Below, piece after piece: positions 1 to 6,793 of a stretch of 14,612 nucleotides of DNA (within the stretch, counting starts at the first letter, position 1; each line of letters begins with the position of its first letter). Location of the stretch: assembly GCA_964561545.1 (NCBI GenBank), contig CAZLQF010000051.1, forward strand, positions 1 to 14,612. The letters are read 5' to 3'. A program made the position numbers and the translations under genes. Below the pieces are notes generated by a model. It had not been told where the DNA came from, did not search any database, and saw only the letters and a program-made list of their open reading frames with translations. Origin of the DNA: CAZLQF01 sp964561545. GTDB lineage: Bacteria > Bacteroidota > Bacteroidia > CAILMK01 > CAYYUA01.

Positions 1-56
1 AATTAATTCAGGTTTAATCACAAATAGTTTCTCCTTATTGCTAAAAACTTCTCATT

Positions 57-2903
57 ATGATAATTAAAAAACACGCCTATAGGTTATTCATTCACTTGTT
101 TTTGATTTTCTTTTCACTGTCACTTTTTGGTCAGAATCCTGATTTTGAGTGGGCAAATTCAACAGGTGGAAGCGGAACAGACATCGGAATTGCAACAACT
201 ACTGATACAAATGGCAATACCTATGTAGCAGGTTATTTTCAAAACACTGCTGATTTCGACCCTGGCACAGGGACCAATAATATTACATCTAATGGAGGAA
301 ATGACATTTTTATTCAGAAGTTTGACCCAAATGGAAATTCAATTTGGGTCATTACATTAGGTGGAAATAACAATGAACGGGTTTATGATATTACAACCGA
401 TGATTCAAATAATGTTTTTGTTACCGGGAGGTTTGGTGGAACGGTTGATTTTGATCCTGGACCTGGAATTTATAACCTTACTTCAAATGGTCAAAAAGAC
501 ATTTATATAATGAAATTAGATCCCAATGGTAATTTGCTTTGGGCACATTCTATTGGAGGAAATAATGGAGATCGTGGGCTTTCTATTACAGCCGATGGAA
601 CTAATGTAATTATAACCGGAAGATTTGAAGGATTAGTTGACTTTAATCCAGGTCCCGGTACAAAAAATTTAAATACCGGTAGTTCATCAGATAGGGATAT
701 TTTTGTACTTAAGCTAAATAACTCAGGGGATTTTCAATGGGCAAAATCTGTGGGAGGAAATAATAATGACATTGGACATTCTATAGCCACTGACGGCTCA
801 AATAATGTTTATGTTACTGGTAGGTTTAAAGGAACAACAGATTTTAACCCTGGACCAAGTACCTATAACTTAACTTCAAATGGTCTATATGATTATTTTG
901 TCTTGAAGCTTGATAATACAGGCAATTTTGTGTGGGCAAAGTCTATTGGAGGAAATGGCCAGGATCGTAGTTATTCTGTTAAAATGGATGCTACGGGAGG
1001 CGTGTATATCTCAGGTTTTTTTACTGGAACTGTTGATTTTGACCCCGGATCAGGTACTAACAACTTGGTTTCAAATGGTCAAGAAGATATTTTTATTCAA
1101 AAGTTGAGTTCTTCAGGAAATTTAGAATGGGTTCATTCAATGGGGGGTAATTCAGGAGACATTGGTTTTGATTTAGCTACTGATAAAACTAATGGGGTTT
1201 ATTTAACAGGTAAATATTTGGGCACTATTGATGTAGACCCGGCTTCTACTACTCAATATATGTCTTCAAATGGGTTGCATGATGTTATTGTCCTAAAGTT
1301 AGACGAACAAGGGAATTTAAAATGGGCGAAATCAGTAGGCGGATCCAATAATGAAATAGGACGGGGTATTTCGATAAATTCCGAAAAAGATGTTTATGTA
1401 ACTGGAAATTATTATAGTTCAGCTGATTTTGATCCAGGACAAGGCACAACTATTCTCACTTCTAATGGTATGCAAGATATTTTTACACTACAATTTTCTC
1501 AATGCTCAAAAACTTCAAGTAACATATCAAAAACTTCTTGTGTTAAGTATAGAGTACCAAGTGAAGATGAAACGTATTATAGTAGTGGGAATTATACTGA
1601 TACCATTACAAATTCAGGAGGATGTGATAGCATCATCAATATAGATTTAACCATCAACCAACCTACGGATACTTCGATTATTATTAATGCATGTAATGAA
1701 TATAACTTGCCAAGTGGGGATAAGACAGTTACTAATTCCGGAATTTACATGGATACCGTTTTAAATGCTAAAGGTTGTGATAGTGTTTTAACCATTGCAG
1801 TTACAATTAATGATAGTACAAGTTCTACAATAAATAAAACAGTATGTAATAGCTACACAGTACCCAGTGATGATGAAACTTACACGTCAAGTGGAACATA
1901 CACAGACACAATTAAAAACAATGCCGGTTGTGACAGCGTTATTACTATAAATTTAACGGTCAATAAGAAAAATACCGGGATAGATACCATTGAAACTTGT
2001 GAAAGTTATCATTGGCCTGCAAGTGGAACAACCTATACATCAAGTGGTACTTACAAAGATACTTTGACGAATAGTGTTAACTGCGATTCTATTGTGACGT
2101 TGCATCTTACCATCAATAAGAATACGAGTAGCTATGATTCAGTTACTTCTTGTAATAGTTACATGTGGCCGGTTGCTGGTACTACGTACACTACCGGAGG
2201 TATTTACAGAGATACGCTAACAAATAAAAAGAATTGTGACTCTGTTGTAACGCTTTATCTAACAATTAATGCTAAGGATAGCACTACACAAAATAGAACA
2301 GCATGTTATCAATACACTTGGCCAGTAAATGATGAGACTTACGCTTCCAGTGGAATATATATGGATACATTAACAAACACATCAAATTGTGATTCGATAG
2401 TCACTTTAGATTTGACGATAAACAAAGTAGATACCTCAGTTAATCAAAATGGAGCTACGTTAAAAGCTAATACAAATGGAGCAACATACCAATGGTTGGA
2501 TTGTGAAAATGATTATACTCCGATTAATGGTGAAACCAATCAAAGCTATACTGCAAGTTCAAATGGCAATTACGCTGTAGAAGTTGTAAAGAATAATTGT
2601 GCTGATACTTCTTCATGTCATCAAGTAACTGGTTTAGGGATCGTTGAAAATGCTTTTGGAGATGCTTTAAAAGTATATCCCAATCCAACATCAGAGAAAG
2701 TAACAATCGATTTAGGAGAAAAACAAAAGATGGTTAACATAAAGCTAACCCAAATTACAGGTCAAGTAATTAAAGAAAAAGAAGTTTTTGATACCAAAAA
2801 GGTAAATATAATAATTGGGGAAAAAAATAGAAGGGGGATGTATTTGATTGAAATAGAGGCACTTAACACTAAAAGAGCGCTAATTAAGGTTTTTAAAAAA
2901 TAG
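57..2903 (+). CDS. Secreted repeat protein: 7-bladed propeller-like repeats, six Cys-paired repeats, T9SS sorting domain
   Basis: Probable cell-surface or released protein exported by Sec and then the type IX secretion system; substrate or partner unknown. Residues 1-25 form a signal peptide (KK, hydrophobic run, cleavage probably after FG). Residues about 30-482 contain seven repeats of the SBBP (beta-propeller repeat) type, with the invariant Trp at 32, 97, 162, 228, 293, 358 and 423 and recurring VYVTGxFxGTVDFDPG and DIFIxKLD motifs; seven units suit a seven-bladed propeller. Residues about 487-792 hold six 51-residue repeats, each with two cysteines 28 apart. Residues 795-857 look like an Ig/PKD-like segment. 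Residues 870-948 match a T9SS type A C-terminal domain (VYPNP, GQVI, GMYLIEI, basic end). The start ATG gives a proper signal peptide. Composition is AT-rich compared with the hem genes. Domain calls are confident; biological role is not known. Confidence 0.9.
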   Translation: MIIKKHAYRLFIHLFLIFFSLSLFGQNPDFEWANSTGGSGTDIGIATTTDTNGNTYVAGYFQNTADFDPGTGTNNITSNGGNDIFIQKFDPNGNSIWVITLGGNNNERVYDITTDDSNNVFVTGRFGGTVDFDPGPGIYNLTSNGQKDIYIMKLDPNGNLLWAHSIGGNNGDRGLSITADGTNVIITGRFEGLVDFNPGPGTKNLNTGSSSDRDIFVLKLNNSGDFQWAKSVGGNNNDIGHSIATDGSNNVYVTGRFKGTTDFNPGPSTYNLTSNGLYDYFVLKLDNTGNFVWAKSIGGNGQDRSYSVKMDATGGVYISGFFTGTVDFDPGSGTNNLVSNGQEDIFIQKLSSSGNLEWVHSMGGNSGDIGFDLATDKTNGVYLTGKYLGTIDVDPASTTQYMSSNGLHDVIVLKLDEQGNLKWAKSVGGSNNEIGRGISINSEKDVYVTGNYYSSADFDPGQGTTILTSNGMQDIFTLQFSQCSKTSSNISKTSCVKYRVPSEDETYYSSGNYTDTITNSGGCDSIINIDLTINQPTDTSIIINACNEYNLPSGDKTVTNSGIYMDTVLNAKGCDSVLTIAVTINDSTSSTINKTVCNSYTVPSDDETYTSSGTYTDTIKNNAGCDSVITINLTVNKKNTGIDTIETCESYHWPASGTTYTSSGTYKDTLTNSVNCDSIVTLHLTINKNTSSYDSVTSCNSYMWPVAGTTYTTGGIYRDTLTNKKNCDSVVTLYLTINAKDSTTQNRTACYQYTWPVNDETYASSGIYMDTLTNTSNCDSIVTLDLTINKVDTSVNQNGATLKANTNGATYQWLDCENDYTPINGETNQSYTASSNGNYAVEVVKNNCADTSSCHQVTGLGIVENAFGDALKVYPNPTSEKVTIDLGEKQKMVNIKLTQITGQVIKEKEVFDTKKVNIIIGEKNRRGMYLIEIEALNTKRALIKVFKK
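150..1502 (+). repeat. Seven tandem 195-bp coding repeats (65-residue propeller units)
   Basis: The conserved Trp of each unit recurs at 65, 65, 66, 65, 65 and 65 residues, so the DNA period is 195 bp with one 198-bp step. The units are diverged at the nucleotide level but keep the motifs WAKSxGGNN, VYVTGxF and DFDPGxGT in register. They encode the predicted propeller blades of the secreted protein. Confidence 0.85.
1515..2432 (+). repeat. Six tandem 153-bp coding repeats (51-residue Cys-pair units)
   Basis: First cysteines lie at residues 495, 546, 597, 648, 699 and 750 (always 51 apart), and second cysteines at 523, 574, 625, 676, 727 and 778 (always 28 after the first). Each unit reads roughly C-x-Y-x-(W/V/L)-P, then SSGxYxDTLTN, then CDSxVTLxLTIN. 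No unit has gained or lost a residue. The fixed cysteine pair suggests one disulfide per extracellular module. Confidence 0.85.
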
Positions 2904-2938
2904 TGTCAATTATTAAACTAAAAAAGAGATAAAAATTT

Positions 2939-3604
2939 ATGTGCCAAATTGCTGATTTAAACGACAGGATTATCAGAAAATGGAGGGAAGAATTGCAAGA
3001 TAATCCAACAAAATATTATCCATCTGTATATCACTATTTAAACACTAATTGCGATATCTTGTTTGTTGGTTTGAACCCTTCTGCACCAAATTCTCAAGAA
3101 ATACCAAGTAACGATGATAAAGTCCCTATTGAAAAAATAAGAAATAGAGAACAAAGAATGATACACGGCAATGGTTCATCAAGAGAAGGGCAATACAAAA
3201 GATATTTTTCTATATTTAATAAAATTGAAAAGCAAATTGATGTTAGTTGGGAACACATTGATTTACTTCATTTAAGGCATACTACTCAGAAAGATATTGA
3301 GCAGTATTTTTCTGCTAATCCAGAAGGCTTACAGTTTGAAATTGAATTGTTTAAAGATGTCCTTAAACTGTTTAAAACCAAAGTAGTATTTGTAAATAAT
3401 AAAACAGCAAGTAACCTAATAAAACAGCATTTGAATTTATCCTATAACAGCCAAAATGACTGGTACGAGTACAACCTTGAAAACCAGCCGAAAATATTTA
3501 TCCTTGAAAGTATGTTAACTCGAATACAGTCTCTTTCACATGAGGAAAGAATCAATAAGCAACTCCCTCGATTAAGAAATGCATTAAATTCTAACAATAA
3601 TTAG
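2939..3604 (+). CDS. Uracil-DNA-glycosylase-superfamily-like protein
   Basis: A 221-residue soluble protein without signal peptide. The segment DILFVGLNPSAPN (about residues 39-51) resembles the strand-loop motif GLNPG of the UDG/MUG superfamily. A later hydrophobic strand (VVFVNN, about 149-154) and a C-terminal SML-x-R-x-x-SLSHEER segment (about 191-203) also suit that fold, in which the last motif normally inserts into DNA. If correct, it would bind or excise a damaged or foreign base; I cannot identify a catalytic Asp/Asn with certainty. It starts 35 bp after the secreted protein and shares its AT-rich composition, but no functional link is evident. Family membership is a moderate-confidence inference from motif resemblance; an unrelated hypothetical protein remains possible. 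Confidence 0.5.
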   Translation: MCQIADLNDRIIRKWREELQDNPTKYYPSVYHYLNTNCDILFVGLNPSAPNSQEIPSNDDKVPIEKIRNREQRMIHGNGSSREGQYKRYFSIFNKIEKQIDVSWEHIDLLHLRHTTQKDIEQYFSANPEGLQFEIELFKDVLKLFKTKVVFVNNKTASNLIKQHLNLSYNSQNDWYEYNLENQPKIFILESMLTRIQSLSHEERINKQLPRLRNALNSNNN

Positions 3605-3676
3605 TTTAAGGGCTAAAGAGAATAGGTCAGAAGAAGTGTGCTATAATTGTTAACTCTACATCCTTACGTAAAAGTA

Positions 3677-4972
3677 TTACACCTTAATCAATTGATCCAT
3701 TGCCTTCTTCATAACCTCCAACGATTGATCAATATGATCTTCATTAAGCGCTGTGGAAAGAAACCACGCTTCAAACTGTGATGGGGGTATCCATACGCCA
3801 TTTTCTAACAACTGCCAGAAGAAGGTTTTGAATTGCTCGGTATCGCTGTGCTTAACATCGGTGAAATTTCGGATCTCTTGGTTGTTGAAAAAAGGACTCA
3901 CCATTGAACCAAATCGGTGTACGCTTACCGGAATCCCGGTATTCTTGCTGACTTGCCGGATTCCGTTTTCAAGCTTTTCCCCAATGTTGTGTAGGTGATC
4001 GTAAAGGTCGGAATTGTTGCGAAGGGTTTTTAGGGTGTAATATCCGGCCGTCATGGCTATTGGATTGCCCGACAAGGTACCACCTTGGTAAACGGGGCCT
4101 AAAGGCGAAACCATTTCCATAATATCTCTTCTGCCACCAAAAGCACCTACGGGCAATCCGCCACCAATGACCTTGCCCAACAAGGTCAGGTCAGGCTTTA
4201 CATCGTACACATCCTGCACACCGCCAAAGTGGTAGCGAAAGCCCGTCATCACTTCATCAAAAAGCAACAAGGAATGGTGTTGTTCAGTGACATTTCTTAG
4301 TTCCTGGAGGAAGCCATCTTCAGGCGTTAAAACACCCATGTTGCCGGTAACTGGCTCTAAGACCACGGCAGCAATGTCATCCGGGTATTGCTCAAAAAGA
4401 GCTCGGACGGACTCCATGTCATTGTATTCCACAACCAAGGTATCTTGCGTATAGGTTTCGGGCACGCCTTTACTTCCAGGCATGCCTTGCGTAGCTACGC
4501 CTGAACCTGCCTGCACTAAAAGGGCATCGACATGCCCATGGTAACAACCAGCAAATTTGATGACCTTGTTTTTGCCCGTATAAGCCCTTGCTGCCCGCAG
4601 TGCACTTAAGGCTGCTTCTGTTCCTGAATTGACGAATCTTACCAGCTCCATAGAAGGAAAGGCCTCATTAACCAATTCAGCAACTTGCACTTCCAGTTCT
4701 GTAGAAGCGCCAAATGAAGTGCCTTGGTCTACGGCCTCCTTGATTCTGGGTCCGACTTCAGGATGATTGTGGCCCAAAATAAGTGGTCCGAATGAATTTA
4801 CGTAATCGAGGTAAGCATTGCCATCTGCATCGTAAATGTAGGCGCCATCGCCTTTTTCCATCATTAGCGGATCGCCGCCCACGGAATTAAAAGCACGGGC
4901 TCCGCTGTTGACGCCCCCTACCATCCGTTTTTGTGCGCGTTCGAATAATTTGCGGGAGTTATTCTGTTGCAT
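3677..4972 (-). CDS. hemL: Glutamate-1-semialdehyde 2,1-aminomutase
   Basis: Cytoplasmic PLP enzyme that converts glutamate-1-semialdehyde into 5-aminolevulinate, the step after glutamyl-tRNA reductase in the C5 route. The 431 residues match the family length. Visible hallmarks are VNSGTEAALSALRAARA (about 114-130), the YHGHVDALLVQAGSG block (144-158), the FDEVMTGFR segment (238-246) that carries the PLP-binding Asp, the LLGKVIGGGLPVGAFGG block with the Schiff-base lysine at K267, and QGGTLSGNPIAMTAG after it. It is the last gene of the tetrapyrrole cluster, 175 bp after the HemQ-like gene, and may have its own promoter, although I see no perfect -7 box in the gap. It ends 72 bp from the convergent UDG-like gene. 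Nothing is unusual in the protein. Distinction from other class III aminotransferases is secure. Confidence 0.97.
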   Translation of the reverse strand: MQQNNSRKLFERAQKRMVGGVNSGARAFNSVGGDPLMMEKGDGAYIYDADGNAYLDYVNSFGPLILGHNHPEVGPRIKEAVDQGTSFGASTELEVQVAELVNEAFPSMELVRFVNSGTEAALSALRAARAYTGKNKVIKFAGCYHGHVDALLVQAGSGVATQGMPGSKGVPETYTQDTLVVEYNDMESVRALFEQYPDDIAAVVLEPVTGNMGVLTPEDGFLQELRNVTEQHHSLLLFDEVMTGFRYHFGGVQDVYDVKPDLTLLGKVIGGGLPVGAFGGRRDIMEMVSPLGPVYQGGTLSGNPIAMTAGYYTLKTLRNNSDLYDHLHNIGEKLENGIRQVSKNTGIPVSVHRFGSMVSPFFNNQEIRNFTDVKHSDTEQFKTFFWQLLENGVWIPPSQFEAWFLSTALNEDHIDQSLEVMKKAMDQLIKV

Positions 4973-5147
4973 ACTTATTAAGAACTTATTGCCATTAGAA
5001 ATTCAGAAAAGTTAAATGTTCCAATTCACTCCGCTATTATGAGTGAAAAAGTTTACAATGAGTCTTCAAAAGTTGACTAATTAACCAAGCCATGGAACCG
5101 TAGTATTTGGAGCTTACATCAGCCAATTGCATTGGTTGCTAATTGAT

Positions 5148-5837
5148 TTAACTAAAGATCTCTTCCAACTTTTCGGGGCTCCGGTGAATGGCGGTGACAA
5201 TTGGGGTGTCTCTTTCGGTATATCTTCTGGCCTCTGATTTTCTTAGTTCATAAACGAGGTCGGAAAACTGGGAAAGGTTTTCCATTTCATACGAAACAAT
5301 AAATTCCTGGTCTTGAACCCCAAATGAGTAAAGCAGTAATTGTAAAATTTCAGGATATTGTTTGCCTAATTTGATGTGCTCCTGCATCATTTCCTTCCGC
5401 GTTTCCCAAGATTCAAGATACCAAGGGATGGTTTTAACAAAAGGATACACCACAAAATAAGTTGTTCTGCTTGCTTCATCAAAGGGATCAATCTCTTGGG
5501 GATTTTTCTTGCTCTTGGAATAAACAGATGGCTTGGTAAAACCCCAAAGGCTTAATTTGGGATTCATGTATTGCCTAAAAGCATTGGAAGCCTTTCCAAA
5601 ATCCTCAAAATATTGGGCCGGTACTTCGTTTTCTTCAGCCACTTGATTGGCCCAAACCAATACATCCCATTCTTCCCGTGTAGGAAATACCTGGTAGAAG
5701 TATGCTTGTTCACAGGATTGTTTAATAGAATAAACCCAGTCCCGTATGGTTTCTCTTCGCTTGCTGTTGTCTAAATGATTCCAAAAAGTATTGTTAAAGG
5801 AATATAATTGGTAATGCGTTAGTATCTTTTGATCCAT
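5148..5837 (-). CDS. hemQ: Chlorite dismutase family protein, HemQ-like (coproheme decarboxylase candidate)
   Basis: A 229-residue protein of the chlorite-dismutase/HemQ family. HemQ (ChdC) decarboxylates coproheme III to heme b, the last step of the coproporphyrin-dependent pathway. The C-terminal half is diagnostic: YPFVK (131-135), WYLESWETRKEMMQEH (139-154), LLLYSFGVQDQEF (167-179), and the end block ELRKSEARRYTERDTPI (197-213). Aligned by eye with Firmicutes HemQ, Y131 matches the catalytic Tyr145, K135 matches Lys149, and H154 matches the heme ligand His172; the gap between Tyr and His is four residues shorter here. The distal Arg that marks true chlorite dismutases is not apparent. Location between hemD and hemL supports a heme role. 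Pathway assignment is inferred; a heme-binding Cld-like protein of other function is possible, so the gene symbol is provisional. Confidence 0.8.
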   Translation of the reverse strand: MDQKILTHYQLYSFNNTFWNHLDNSKRRETIRDWVYSIKQSCEQAYFYQVFPTREEWDVLVWANQVAEENEVPAQYFEDFGKASNAFRQYMNPKLSLWGFTKPSVYSKSKKNPQEIDPFDEASRTTYFVVYPFVKTIPWYLESWETRKEMMQEHIKLGKQYPEILQLLLYSFGVQDQEFIVSYEMENLSQFSDLVYELRKSEARRYTERDTPIVTAIHRSPEKLEEIFS

Positions 5838-5848
5838 GGTTTTGTACG

Positions 5849-5879
5849 ATTAACAATATTCAGTTAGCAATTAACAATA
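5849..5879 (-). repeat. Exact 10-bp direct repeat 21 bp apart just upstream of the HemQ-like gene
   Basis: ATTAACAATA occurs at 5849-5858 and again at 5870-5879 (read as TATTGTTAAT on the coding strand). The 21-bp period equals two helical turns and the nearer copy ends 11 bp before the start codon. It could be a tandem operator, or ordinary AT-rich intergenic repetition. Confidence 0.4.
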
Positions 5880-5935
5880 GCTGACAATCTGTGTTTTTAG
5901 TGGTTGCTATAGTAACTTTAAATTTTTATACACCA

Positions 5936-5960
5936 TTGAAGGTTTTCATGACACCTTCAA
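5936..5960. repeat. Perfect 8-bp inverted repeat with 9-nt loop between hemD and the HemQ-like gene
   Basis: TTGAAGGT (5936-5943) pairs with ACCTTCAA (5953-5960). Read on the - strand, the hairpin lies about 46 bp after the hemD stop and is not followed by a T-tract, so it is not a standard intrinsic terminator. It might be an attenuating or mRNA-stabilising structure. Confidence 0.4.
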
Positions 5961-6006
5961 GGTTAATGGACGCTAATTCCTGAGACGTTAATTCTTACAC
6001 CATTTA

Positions 6007-6786
6007 CTAATTGCTGCTGTCAAAATGGTTTTTCATCGCCTCAATCATACCTTCTAAGGAGTGTTGGCCAGGCAGTATGTCAACTTCATAACCGTGGTCT
6101 GCTAAAGTCTTTTTGGTTACCGGGCCAATACAACTAATTAAAGCATTTTTGGGATATTGGCCTGAATCTTTGACCCGTTGCTCAAATACCTTAACGGCGA
6201 ATGGACTGGTGAAGGTTAAAACATCCATTTCGTCCTCCAAAACTTCACGAACGTCATCGCGCGGGAGTTCCAGCGTTTGGTTTTCATAAACCCGTAGGTC
6301 ATGAACCCTGGCCCCCTGTTGCTCAAGGCCTGTTCGAATGTCTTTTTTACCTTTATCACCACGTGGAATTAAAATGTTGAAATCCTTAACCTTGCCCATT
6401 TCCTCAGCAAGTTGATGGCCAGTGGCTGTAGATGGGGTGAAATCTACTTCAAAACCCTGTGATTTGATCTCAAGGGCTGTTTTCTCCCCAACAGCGGCTA
6501 TTTTAAACTTTTTCTTGTCCTTCATGTTTTTAAGCAGCTCAAAATGGGCCTTAAGAAAGTAGCGTACGCCATTAACGCTTGTAAACATGATCCAGTCATA
6601 ATTTTCGATCTCTTCAAGGGCTTTGGAGACTTCTTCCGAGTCTTCAACCGGATAGATTTCGGTGGATGGAAGTAAAATAGGGGTACTTCCTTCATTTTCA
6701 AGCATTGAGGCAAATTCGAGGGCTTGTTCTTTAGGGCGTGTAACTAAGATCTTTTTGCCTCTCAATGGTTTTTGTTCAGCTGACAT
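6007..6786 (-). CDS. hemD: Uroporphyrinogen-III synthase
   Basis: Cytoplasmic enzyme that closes hydroxymethylbilane into uroporphyrinogen III with inversion of ring D. The chosen start gives 259 residues beginning MSAEQKPLRGKKILVTRPKE. Family marks are ILVTRP at the N terminus, IMFTSVNGVRYF, AAVGEKTALEI, the second-domain ILIPRGD, LTFTSPFAVKVF, and CIGPVTKKTL near the C terminus, which fit the two-lobed HemD fold. A frame-compatible ATG at 6849 would add 21 residues and overlap the previous gene by 56 bp; the start at 6786 lies 7 bp past that stop and is immediately followed by the conserved region, so it is preferred. Tight spacing implies co-transcription with the hemA-hemC fusion. HemD sequences diverge widely, yet the call is secure from motifs plus context. 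Confidence 0.93.
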   Translation of the reverse strand: MSAEQKPLRGKKILVTRPKEQALEFASMLENEGSTPILLPSTEIYPVEDSEEVSKALEEIENYDWIMFTSVNGVRYFLKAHFELLKNMKDKKKFKIAAVGEKTALEIKSQGFEVDFTPSTATGHQLAEEMGKVKDFNILIPRGDKGKKDIRTGLEQQGARVHDLRVYENQTLELPRDDVREVLEDEMDVLTFTSPFAVKVFEQRVKDSGQYPKNALISCIGPVTKKTLADHGYEVDILPGQHSLEGMIEAMKNHFDSSN

Positions 6787-6793
6787 ATTGGAT

